6,491 nt of DNA from Clostridia bacterium (GCA_017473285.1 JAFULP010000030.1:1-6491); one strand, 5' to 3'. Counted from the first letter of the stretch, positions 1 through 5,724 are shown. The notes: a model not told the origin generated them from the sequence alone. Numbers and translations: made by a program.

Positions 1-882
1 ACGGCGACTAAACGTCGTAGGGGAAAGGTGTTGGTTAATGTGAGTGTGGCGTTTGAGTTGGTTCTAGCAATTAATCAAGCAAAAAAAATACTAAAGGCGA
101 AAAAGCCCGACTTGGTTGTGTCAAAGGGGGGATTTGTGGCTCTTCCTGTATGTATTGCGGCAAGGAAGTTGCGAATACCTATTATTTCGCACGAAAGTGA
201 TTATTCGTTTGGCTTGGCTAATAAGATAATTTTGCATTTTAGCAATATTATGTGTGTAAACTATGAGCATTTGGCAAATGAAAAGAAAAACATTATTTAT
301 ACCGGACCAGTAATTTCAAATGACTTTAAATATTCCAATATCAAGGCAAATATTAAGTTGAACATTGATTTTTCAAAGCCTACCATTTTGATTATTGGTG
401 GAAGTTCGGGCTCAAAGGCTATTAATCAAGCGGTTTGGGGTGAGTTGGATAAATTGTGTAGCAGATACAACATTATTCATCTAACGGGTAAGGGAAATTT
501 GTCTAACCGCAAGCAAACCAATTATAATCAAATGGAAATGACAGACAACGTGCCATACCTATTAAGTATAAGCGATTTGGTGGTGGGCAGAGCGGGTGCG
601 GGAGTGGTGTTTGAATGTGCGTATATGCACAAGCCAATGTTGCTTATTCCGCTCCAAAACGGTCAATCAAGGGGTGACCAAGTGCAAAATGCCGAATATT
701 TTTATCGCCTTGGTTGTGCAAGGATTTTGGAAGAATTTAAACTTAGTCCAGCCACGCTACTTAAAAGTATAGAGTTGGCTTTACCAAATGTTAAGGAAAT
801 GACGGCAAACTTGAAAAAGTTGGATTTGAGTTCGGGCAAGGAAAAGATGATTAAACTGATTAATGAGCAATTGTCTAAATAG
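1..882 (+). CDS. murG: MurG, UDP-GlcNAc:lipid I GlcNAc transferase (5'-truncated by window edge)
   Basis: MurG adds GlcNAc from UDP-GlcNAc to lipid I, making lipid II on the inner face of the cytoplasmic membrane. The frame is open to the first base, so the start lies outside the window; 293 codons are visible of a family norm near 350-370, and the N-terminal glycine-rich loop is missing. Numbering from base 1, the family signatures are SKGGF followed by HESD and GLANKI near residues 64-75, a GGSSGS loop at 133-138 (the GGS-x-GA motif that opens the C-terminal GT-B domain), and GRAGAGVVFE with the expected UDP-GlcNAc-binding Glu near 205, followed by KPMLLIP and RGDQ..NA. The HESD and RGDQ variants are typical of Gram-positive MurG. 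A GTG at 28 is internal and not the start. The next gene is not a cell-wall gene, so this copy seems to lie at the end of its unit or outside a dcw cluster. Confidence 0.95.
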   Translation, partial: TATKRRRGKVLVNVSVAFELVLAINQAKKILKAKKPDLVVSKGGFVALPVCIAARKLRIPIISHESDYSFGLANKIILHFSNIMCVNYEHLANEKKNIIYTGPVISNDFKYSNIKANIKLNIDFSKPTILIIGGSSGSKAINQAVWGELDKLCSRYNIIHLTGKGNLSNRKQTNYNQMEMTDNVPYLLSISDLVVGRAGAGVVFECAYMHKPMLLIPLQNGQSRGDQVQNAEYFYRLGCARILEEFKLSPATLLKSIELALPNVKEMTANLKKLDLSSGKEKMIKLINEQLSK

Positions 883-883
883 G

Positions 884-959
884 GGCGAAAGCCAATTTTC
901 GTAGGCGAAAATTGCGAAAGGCGTGCGCCTTTAGTTTAGCGGGGCTAGACGCTTTCGTC
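884..959 (+). repeat. Cluster of small G+C-rich hairpins after murG
   Basis: Four perfect stem-loops follow the murG stop closely. They are GGC-GAAA-GCC (884-893), a 9-bp stem CAATTTTCG / CGAAAATTG with loop TAGG (893-914), AAAGGC-GTGC-GCCTTT (917-932) and GACG-CTTT-CGTC (948-959). The word GTAGGCG occurs at 901-907 and 961-967. None is followed by a clean T-run; the third has only TTTAGTTTAG, so it could at best be a weak terminator for murG. The block is visibly richer in G+C than the flanking sequence. It may be a dispersed intergenic repeat or an mRNA 3'-end stabiliser; which one cannot be told from this window. Confidence 0.5.
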
Positions 960-1008
960 AGTAGGCGTAAAAAATCGGTTTTTGTCGAAAAAACTATTAA
1001 AATAGGTC

Positions 1009-1036
1009 TTGACAAACATCAAAAGTGTGTTAATAT
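1009..1036 (+). promoter_or_regulatory. Promoter of the repeat-protein gene
   Basis: A perfect TTGACA -35 box (1009-1014) and TAATAT -10 box (1031-1036) are separated by 16 bp. TG sits one base before the -10 box (TGTTAATAT, extended -10). Transcription would start near 1042-1045, which is at or just before the ATG at 1046. Confidence 0.8.
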
Positions 1037-1045
1037 ATATGCATT

Positions 1046-1906
1046 ATGTTAACGAATAGAGAATTAAATGTATTTATAACTAAAGCCAACGCTGAGTATA
1101 ACAAAAATGGCGATAGTTTTGAATTTAGGCAAATTTGTAGTTGTGCTATGAATCATGCTAAAATTAATCAATTAGTTGTGTTTGCACAAAGAGTGCAAGG
1201 TGTGGATGTTAAAAAGTTTGGTACAAGAGTATTGAAGGAAGGCGATGCAGAACAGAATTTTAATTTTGCAAATATTCAAGGAAGCGATAGCCGTGCGCAT
1301 AGGGACAAGATTATTGCTACTGGCGATGTAGAATTTAATATCAAAGCGGGCAAATATATCGACGACGAATACCGTGACGAATATGTAAATAAGCATGGCG
1401 CAATTGTTTCTAAAGGCTCGGCGTATGAAAATTTTCAATATCTTAAACTAAATAAATCTTCAAAATTAGATAAACAACCTCATTTTGACAAAATTATTGA
1501 ATCTAAAAACTTGCACATCAATCATATATGTGCTATGGAGATTGAAGATGCGGATGTGCTTGCGCATGGTAAGGTGGCACTTGCTAGTAAAAGCCCTATT
1601 GAAAATATGTTGTTTGCTCAAATTGAAGGCGCTGACACATTGGCACATTTAGATATGGTTGTACGATATGGTAGCGCAAGGGATAATTTGGATGTTATGC
1701 AACAATTCCCAAATTGCAAGTTAGATATGCATATATACAAGATTTTTGCCCTAAAAGATAATGAAGTAAAATATGAGTGCATTATATGGCTAAAGCAACA
1801 CAATTTGTTGGATAAATACAAAAATTGGATTATGATTGAAAAATTTGTTAAAGACTATAAAAATGGCAAAATTGCTGTTGATATGGAATTAATAAGTGCA
1901 AAATAG
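1046..1906 (+). CDS. Uncharacterised repeat protein, about 27-30-residue repeats
   Basis: I cannot assign a function to this 286-residue protein. Residues 46-216 form about six degenerate repeats of 27-30 residues. The clearest start FAQRVQGVD (46), FANIQGSD (74), AMEIEDAD (163) and FAQIEGAD (190). The pattern is F-A-x-I/V-x-G-A/S-D, then A-H, a hydrophobic pair, G-D/S-A, and N near the end; copies at about 102-131 and 132-161 are more diverged. The spacing and lack of Gly/Pro-rich turns suggest an alpha-solenoid, so a binding or scaffold role is possible, but this is inference. Residues 1-45 and the Lys-rich, helical-looking tail (217-286) are non-repeated. There is no signal peptide or membrane segment, so it is probably cytoplasmic. 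It has its own promoter and no neighbour in the same unit. No Shine-Dalgarno site precedes the ATG (upstream bases are TATATATGCATT), and the promoter position implies a leaderless mRNA. The next in-frame Met, residue 35, lacks a convincing ribosome site too. Confidence 0.8.
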   Translation: MLTNRELNVFITKANAEYNKNGDSFEFRQICSCAMNHAKINQLVVFAQRVQGVDVKKFGTRVLKEGDAEQNFNFANIQGSDSRAHRDKIIATGDVEFNIKAGKYIDDEYRDEYVNKHGAIVSKGSAYENFQYLKLNKSSKLDKQPHFDKIIESKNLHINHICAMEIEDADVLAHGKVALASKSPIENMLFAQIEGADTLAHLDMVVRYGSARDNLDVMQQFPNCKLDMHIYKIFALKDNEVKYECIIWLKQHNLLDKYKNWIMIEKFVKDYKNGKIAVDMELISAK

Positions 1907-1936
1907 ATAAAAATACAAAACAGAAATCACTATAAG

Positions 1937-2000
1937 CAAGCGGAATTTTAACAAAATTTAAAAATTTTTGAAAAAATTTAAAAAAACGCTTGTTTTTTTT
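1937..2000 (+). terminator. Possible weak terminator after the repeat-protein gene
   Basis: CAAGCG (1937-1942) can pair with CGCTTG (1987-1992), directly followed by a run of eight T (1993-2000). The enclosed loop is long (about 44 nt), A+T-only in large part, and could form inner A/T pairs. The geometry is poorer than a standard intrinsic terminator. The T-run overlaps the -35 region of the tRNA promoter. Confidence 0.35.
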
Positions 2001-2018
2001 AATAATATGTAGTATAAT
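1990..2018 (+). promoter_or_regulatory. Promoter of the tRNA operon
   Basis: TTGTTT (1990-1995) and a perfect TATAAT (2013-2018) are 17 bp apart. Transcription would start near 2025. The roughly 55-nt leader before the first tRNA-like sequence has GTCAC (2025-2029) complementary to GTGAC (2064-2068), so it may fold on itself before 5' processing. Nothing else is visible between the preceding gene's stop at 1906 and this site except the weak terminator. Confidence 0.8.
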
Positions 2019-2068
2019 GACAAAGTCACGCTAAGACATACATATATGGCTTTTAATAGTAGAGTGAC

Positions 2069-2125
2069 ACAACTTAATACGATCCATTAGCTCAGAAGGC
2101 AAAAGCACATGACTTTTAATCATGG
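2069..2125 (+). pseudogene. Broken tRNA-Lys copy (5' half only, with upstream flank)
   Basis: This stretch duplicates positions 2253-2309, the flank and 5' part of the intact tRNA-Lys. The shared parts are the flank ACAACTTAATA, then GATCCATTAGCTCAG (acceptor 5' strand plus start of the D-arm), and an identical anticodon arm with loop CTTTTAA (anticodon TTT). The D-loop differs and is one base longer (AAGGCAAAA against TTGGTAGA), which breaks one D-stem pair but keeps GG. Similarity stops after the anticodon stem, at about 2125. No proper T-arm or ATGGGTC-ACCA end follows. The only acceptor-like partner is ATGGAGC at 2243-2249, which pairs at six of seven positions and lacks CCA. It cannot give a normal tRNA. 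Confidence 0.8.
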
Positions 2126-2250
2126 GCGAGTGCGTTAGGAAAAGTTGCCCTTTGGCAAGTTTTTAGTAAACGAGCGGGAGCAATCGATGATTGCGGTCCG
2201 GTTCCGACAGGAGAGCCCGGGTTCCCGGGACACCAAGAAATAATGGAGCA
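2126..2250 (+). other. Unrecognised structured, G+C-rich insert in the broken tRNA-Lys
   Basis: About 110-125 bases replace the 3' half of the tRNA-Lys copy and are clearly richer in G+C than the surroundings. They contain hairpin TTGCC-CTTT-GGCAA (2145-2158) followed by GTTTTT, which is terminator-like but short, and hairpin GCAATC-GAT-GATTGC (2180-2194). They then show CCCGGGTTC (2216-2224), the same as the T-arm start of the intact tRNA-Lys, running into CCCGGGACACCA (2224-2235), the exact reverse complement of 2306-2317. There is no open reading frame. It lies inside the tRNA transcription unit, so it should be transcribed. I do not recognise a named RNA family; a template-switch rearrangement, a decayed insertion or a small structured RNA are all possible. 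Confidence 0.6.
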
Positions 2251-2264
2251 AAACAACTTAATAT

Positions 2265-2340
2265 GATCCATTAGCTCAGTTGGTAGAGCACATGACTTTT
2301 AATCATGGTGTCCCGGGTTCAAGTCCCGGATGGGTCACCA
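2265..2340 (+). tRNA. tRNA-Lys(UUU)
   Basis: This is a complete 76-nt cloverleaf. The acceptor is GATCCAT / ATGGGTC (one G-T wobble), the D-arm GCTC...GAGC, the anticodon arm CATGA-CTTTTAA-TCATG with anticodon TTT, and the T-arm CCGGG-TTCAAGT-CCCGG. The discriminator is A and CCA is encoded. It is the second tRNA-Lys-like sequence in the operon and the only intact one here. Confidence 0.97.
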
Positions 2341-2343
2341 AAT

Positions 2344-2426
2344 GCGGATGTGGCGAAATTGGCAGACGCGCTAGACTTAGGATCTAGTGGGCGACCGTGG
2401 GGGTTCAAGTCCCTTCATCCGCACCA
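2344..2426 (+). tRNA. tRNA-Leu(UAG)
   Basis: This is a complete 83-nt class II tRNA. The acceptor is GCGGATG / CATCCGC, the anticodon arm CTAGA-CTTAGGA-TCTAG with anticodon TAG, and a long variable arm follows as expected for leucine. The T-loop begins TTCAAGT, the discriminator is A and CCA is encoded. It begins three bases after the tRNA-Lys CCA. Confidence 0.97.
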
Positions 2427-2501
2427 AGGGGTATCGCCAAGCGGTAAGGCACAAGACTTTGACTCTTGCATGCGGTAGTTCGAATCTACCTACCCCTGCC
2501 A
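2427..2501 (+). tRNA. tRNA-Gln(UUG)
   Basis: This is a complete 75-nt tRNA. The acceptor is AGGGGTA / TACCCCT, the anticodon arm CAAGA-CTTTGAC-TCTTG with anticodon TTG, and the T-loop starts TTCGAAT. The discriminator is G and CCA is encoded. It directly abuts the CCA of tRNA-Leu with no spacer, so a single RNase P cut would produce both the Leu 3' end and the Gln 5' end. Confidence 0.97.
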
Positions 2502-2505
2502 TAAC

Positions 2506-2538
2506 AAGCACTTTAACTTAGGTTGAAGTGTTTTTTTA
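2506..2538 (+). terminator. Intrinsic terminator of the tRNA operon
   Basis: The stem CACTTTAAC / GTTGAAGTG (2509-2517, 2522-2530; one G-T wobble) has loop TTAG. It is extended by A-T pairs and followed by a seven-base T-run. It begins within five bases of the tRNA-Gln CCA end. Confidence 0.85.
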
Positions 2539-2638
2539 TTTTTACACAAATAGACTTGACTCTTAAATCAAAACTAACAAACTTAAATACATTTAAAGTA
2601 TCAAAGATATAATAAATTAAATAAATATTTAAAAGTGT

Positions 2639-2668
2639 TTGACAAGGGGATTGGGATTTTGTTAAACT
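2639..2668 (+). promoter_or_regulatory. Promoter of the membrane protein / M16 / SUFU unit
   Basis: A perfect TTGACA (2639-2644) is followed after 18 bp by TAAACT (2663-2668). The start site would be near 2675, leaving a short leader that includes the AAGGGGG ribosome site (2681-2687) of the first gene. A second pairing, TTGGGA (2651-2656) and TATAAT (2674-2679), is possible but would start transcription within that ribosome site. The A+T-rich bases between the tRNA terminator and here hold nothing else I can support. Confidence 0.6.
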
Positions 2669-2692
2669 AAAATTATAATCAAGGGGGATTTT

Positions 2693-3772
2693 ATGCGTCA
2701 AGATAGACGATTAAATGGTTGGGTGTTGATTGGCTCAATCATTGGCATTATTTGCGCACTTGCATTAATAGTTACAGGCGTGGCACTAGGTGTGTCAGGT
2801 TTTGTGTTTGCTGACAAGTTGTTAAAAATTAAAGATTTACAGTTCTTCATTTACCAAGAAGGCATTATTGAAGCACAATTATCATTGTTTAAAAATCAGT
2901 TGTTAAAAACCGAATTTTTGTATTTAGCATTGGCAATCATAGTAGGGGTTGCGGGCTTACTTACATTAATTTTTACAATCGTAGGCTTAAATTATGCTAA
3001 AAAGCGCAAAGTGGTGCGTCATCGTGTGGCACTATTAGTTTTTGCACTTATTCCACTTGCAATTATGGGTTGTGCATTGACATATTTATTGCTTGAATTT
3101 GATGCTATCACCAATAACATTAAGTACATTTTATATGGTGTAATTGGTGCGTTTGGCTTTGTAGGGCTATGCAATATTTTAGGCGTTATGTTTGGCAGAA
3201 GCGAAAAGTTTATGTCCAACGATAACAATAAATACGCTTTTGATAATTCTACACTTCGCAACGCTCGCATTGATGTTAATAATAATATTAGAACTGCCGA
3301 AAATCAACGCACAGGCTTAATTCAAGCCCAAATTGCCAACACTCCACAGGAAAAGTTGCGTCAGGCTCAAAATCCAAGACAGCCTATGAGTCAACTTCCA
3401 ATACAAAGGGCTCAAAGCCCAATTCAACCTAATCGTCCAGCGCAACCTAATCGTCCAGCGCAACCTAATCGTCCAATTCAACAAGTAGGTCATCCAACTC
3501 AACAAGCGGTCTGTCCAATGCAACAAATGGGGCAGGCAACTGCAAGACCAGTGCATCCTATGCAAAATAATGGCAATGCTCCAAGACCAATAACTCCTAA
3601 TACAATGCAGTCTCGCCCAATGCAAAGTGCTCAAAGACCTGTTGCATCAAATGGCAATGCTCAACTTCCGCCAAATGCAATGCGCCCTAGACATTATTGT
3701 CAAAAATGTGGCAAGTTGTTAGTATCGGGAGAAAGAATATGTGGCTTGTGCGGTCATAAAGTAACAGAATAA
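2693..3772 (+). CDS. Four-helix membrane protein with P/Q/N-rich tail and C-terminal zinc ribbon
   Basis: This 359-residue protein is not a named family that I recognise. It has four hydrophobic segments at about 9-40, 76-101, 111-134 and 144-168. The charged N-terminus MRQDRR and the KKRK after segment 2 fit an N-in, C-in topology by the positive-inside rule, leaving a loop of about 35 residues (41-75) outside. Residues 170-335 are low-complexity, rich in Q, P, N, R and M, with tandem QPNRPA units near 245-262. The tail ends in a zinc ribbon, C336-x2-C339 and C350-x2-C353 (CQKCG ... CGLCG), which should lie in the cytoplasm. Such architecture suits a membrane anchor that binds partners through its tail, but that is inference. 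The start is well supported by AAGGGGG five bases upstream. It is first in a unit with the M16 protease, whose ATG is 10 bases past this stop. Confidence 0.85.
   Translation: MRQDRRLNGWVLIGSIIGIICALALIVTGVALGVSGFVFADKLLKIKDLQFFIYQEGIIEAQLSLFKNQLLKTEFLYLALAIIVGVAGLLTLIFTIVGLNYAKKRKVVRHRVALLVFALIPLAIMGCALTYLLLEFDAITNNIKYILYGVIGAFGFVGLCNILGVMFGRSEKFMSNDNNKYAFDNSTLRNARIDVNNNIRTAENQRTGLIQAQIANTPQEKLRQAQNPRQPMSQLPIQRAQSPIQPNRPAQPNRPAQPNRPIQQVGHPTQQAVCPMQQMGQATARPVHPMQNNGNAPRPITPNTMQSRPMQSAQRPVASNGNAQLPPNAMRPRHYCQKCGKLLVSGERICGLCGHKVTE
3425..3475 (+). repeat. 18-bp tandem repeat inside the membrane-protein gene
   Basis: The unit CAACCTAATCGTCCAGCG occurs twice exactly plus a 15-base third copy. It encodes QPNRPA and lies in the P/Q/N-rich tail. 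The copies are identical in DNA, so copy number could change by slippage in steps of six residues without a frameshift. Confidence 0.9.
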
Positions 3773-3782
3773 AAGGGAATGT

Positions 3783-5054
3783 ATGCCAAAGTTATATAAA
3801 TTTGATAGCGGATTAACACTATTTTACGAAACAAATACAGTAAACAAGGCTACTAGCGTAGAGATTAGTTTTGATTGTGGGGCTAGATGCGATGGGGAAC
3901 TTCCTGGATTGTCACATTTTTGTGAGCATATGTTCTTTACTGGAACGGATAAACTTTCCAAGCAAGATGTAACCACTAGATATTATGACTTTATTGATGT
4001 TAACGCTTTTACAAACAATGCGGAAATTGCATTTGTGGGAACAATTGTATCTGGCAAGTTGGGGCAGTACTTAAGTACTGTGCAAGATATGATTTGCAAT
4101 AGCACATTTAAGCCAAAGGCAGTGGAAGAAGAAAAAAAGATTGTAATTCAGGAAATTGTGCAAGATGCGGACAGGCATGGTCGTCACGCTGATAGGTTAA
4201 GAGCATATGAATTGTATAAAAAAGAATACTTTAAATATGGCGCACTAGGCAACAAAGAAAGCGTAAGTAAAATACAAAGCAAAGATGTTAAAAATTATGT
4301 AAAAAAGTATTTTGTAAACAATAATTGCTATGTTAGCATCTGTTCACCACTGAGTTTTAGCAAGATTAAAAAGATTGTAAAAAAGAACTTTGAGCAATTG
4401 ATGCCAACTAATAATTTAAAGCCTTTAGTTAATGATGAAAGCAAGTTGATTGATGGCGAATATGTAAATGTGTACAAGAAAGATATAGGCAAAAATTTTG
4501 TTTCGATTGCGTTTAAATTTAAGCGCAGTGGTCCAGATTTAAAATATCGTGCCATTATGGGTACGGTGTGTAATATGATAGACGATATTAGCGACGGGCT
4601 TACTAAGGAATTAAGGATTGATAATAGCCTAATTTACAGCATGGGCTCGGACTATATGATTAATAAGGTAAATTCGTACATGGCGATATATACCGAAATA
4701 TCCAGCCAAAACATAAAGCCTTGTTTGGATATTATAATCAATTATATCAAGAACATTATTGCCAACGGATTTACTAAAGAACAACTTAAAAAAGAGCAAG
4801 AAAAAGACGACTATTATTGGCAAACAAAAGTGTATCGCCCAGTTGATATAAAAAACAACTTGACAAGACTTCGTTTTTATGGTAAATTTGTTAGCGATAA
4901 GGAAATACACCACTTGGTGCAACACCTTACACTTGACGAAATTAATCTAGCGGTGCGTGAGTTGTTTAGTAGCGCACAAATTCAATTGTTTGTGTATGGC
5001 AATGCGGACAAAAAGGATGTATACACTATCAAGCAAATTCTAAAGAAATTTTAA
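3783..5054 (+). CDS. M16-family zinc metalloprotease
   Basis: This is a 423-residue protein of the M16 (insulinase / processing peptidase) family, of the usual size for a two-domain bacterial M16B subunit. The inverted zinc motif HxxEH is intact as H45-F-C-E48-H49, followed by FFTGT. The third zinc ligand is most likely E124 in IVIQEI, 75 residues after H49, which is the family spacing. The N-terminal domain runs to about 215. The remainder, ending near LTLDEINLAVRELF, is the second M16 domain. All catalytic residues seen are present, so activity is expected; the substrate is unknown. There is no signal peptide, implying a cytoplasmic enzyme. Bacterial M16B enzymes often occur as neighbouring pairs, but here there is only one. 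The ribosome site is AAAGGGA (3772-3778), close to the ATG. The next gene follows after 14 bases, so the three genes probably form one operon. Confidence 0.9.
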   Translation: MPKLYKFDSGLTLFYETNTVNKATSVEISFDCGARCDGELPGLSHFCEHMFFTGTDKLSKQDVTTRYYDFIDVNAFTNNAEIAFVGTIVSGKLGQYLSTVQDMICNSTFKPKAVEEEKKIVIQEIVQDADRHGRHADRLRAYELYKKEYFKYGALGNKESVSKIQSKDVKNYVKKYFVNNNCYVSICSPLSFSKIKKIVKKNFEQLMPTNNLKPLVNDESKLIDGEYVNVYKKDIGKNFVSIAFKFKRSGPDLKYRAIMGTVCNMIDDISDGLTKELRIDNSLIYSMGSDYMINKVNSYMAIYTEISSQNIKPCLDIIINYIKNIIANGFTKEQLKKEQEKDDYYWQTKVYRPVDIKNNLTRLRFYGKFVSDKEIHHLVQHLTLDEINLAVRELFSSAQIQLFVYGNADKKDVYTIKQILKKF

Positions 5055-5059
5055 TTAGT

Positions 5060-5065
5060 GAGGTG
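5060..5065 (+). promoter_or_regulatory. Ribosome binding site deciding the SUFU-gene start
   Basis: GAGGTG matches the 16S rRNA 3' end and sits just before the ATG at 5069. The in-frame GTG at 5063 is part of this site itself, so the ATG two codons later is the better start. Confidence 0.75.
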
Positions 5066-5068
5066 CAT

Positions 5069-5665
5069 ATGTTAAAAGATAAAGAATTAGATGCATTAAT
5101 CAAGCATTATAACGATTATTTGGGTGATATTGAAATGCTGGAATACACACCTTCAAAAAATATGATGCTTAAACCGCAACTTATTTTGTCACGACCTAAT
5201 CAAATGCATCAATATAATGTTATTGCAACGGTTGGATTAAGCGAGGTTAAACTTAAAGGTTCGTATACTAATTGTGAAATTATTATTTTGCTGGATAAGG
5301 ATTGGAAGTTTAAACTAGATAGCATCAATCACAACTGGCCGTTGGAACTTATGCACAAAATTAGCAATATAATTTATTTAACCGATAGCAAGGTGGGTTA
5401 TGGTCAATACTTTATTAATGATGGCAACAAGACATTTTGCCCACTAACCGATATGGGTGTTGCGCTAATTGGCGTGCCAGCGATGTTGGATAAAAAGTTC
5501 TTTGAAATGAAAAATGGCAAAAAGTCTACCAATTTCTTCGTGGTGACTACTGCCACCTTTGAGGAGTTAAAGTTGATTAAGCATATTGGCGGAATTAACT
5601 TTATTCAACGCTATTTATTGCCAGAAGGTGAAGATGCGTTTATAGTACATAATAATAGGTTGTAA
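5069..5665 (+). CDS. SUFU (suppressor of fused) domain protein
   Basis: This 198-residue protein resembles the bacterial SUFU domain family. Signatures in order are YNVIATVGLSE (the 'NV..T.GMS' block), an acidic/hydrophobic strand then DKDW (as in 'ELM..LP.DW'), NWPLELMHKI, a G-Y-G-Q-Y-F-I-N-D-G turn, and a C-terminal hydrophobic strand block ending INFIQRYLL. Bacterial SUFU proteins have been proposed by comparative genomics to act as immunity or binding partners in polymorphic-toxin loci; no toxin is visible here. It has no signal peptide or membrane segment. It is the last gene of the unit starting near 2675, 14 bases after the M16 stop, with a terminator beginning about 22 bases after its own stop. 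Linkage to the protease and the zinc-ribbon membrane protein suggests they act together, but that is inference. The start was chosen as the ATG, not the upstream GTG. Confidence 0.75.
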   Translation: MLKDKELDALIKHYNDYLGDIEMLEYTPSKNMMLKPQLILSRPNQMHQYNVIATVGLSEVKLKGSYTNCEIIILLDKDWKFKLDSINHNWPLELMHKISNIIYLTDSKVGYGQYFINDGNKTFCPLTDMGVALIGVPAMLDKKFFEMKNGKKSTNFFVVTTATFEELKLIKHIGGINFIQRYLLPEGEDAFIVHNNRL

Positions 5666-5686
5666 ATTATAAAAATTAATATATGG

Positions 5687-5724
5687 AAGACTAAATTACA
5701 AAAAATACTTGTAATTTAGTTTTT
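5687..5724 (+). terminator. Strong intrinsic terminator after the SUFU gene
   Basis: A perfect 11-bp stem, CTAAATTACAA (5691-5701) with TTGTAATTTAG (5709-5719), has loop AAAATAC and a TTTTT tail (5720-5724). Outer A-T/G-T pairs extend the stem by up to four more. It ends the three-gene unit. Its 3' arm also supplies the -35 box of the RNase J promoter. Confidence 0.9.

Noticed and set aside
28..882. GTG at 28 as the murG start
   Set aside because: The frame is open upstream to the window edge and the MurG N-terminal domain is otherwise incomplete, so 28 is internal.
1039..1059. Six-codon frame starting ATG at 1039, overlapping the repeat-protein start
   Set aside because: It has no ribosome site and probably lies before the transcription start.
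2145..2164. TTGCC-CTTT-GGCAA-GTTTTT as a true terminator inside the tRNA operon
   Set aside because: The stem is only five pairs before a G-G mismatch and the T-run is five bases, so I report it only as part of the insert.
2081..2250. A tRNA with a group I intron, or a tmRNA
   Set aside because: The insert is too short for group I, none of its conserved core motifs is visible, the 3' half of the tRNA is not restored after it, and there is no tmRNA tag frame or conserved tmRNA ends.
2674..2679. Perfect TATAAT just before the membrane-protein gene as the main -10 box
   Set aside because: Its start site would fall in the ribosome binding site; the TTGACA / TAAACT pair upstream leaves a usable leader.
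3317..3634. Minus-strand open frame (105 codons) opposite the P/Q/N-rich region
   Set aside because: It is a W/R/L-rich mirror of the low-complexity repeats on the other strand, with no ribosome site or family likeness. Other minus-strand frames in the window are likewise shadows of plus-strand genes.
5063..5068. GTG at 5063 as the SUFU-gene start
   Set aside because: It lies within the GAGGTG ribosome site; the ATG at 5069 has proper spacing.
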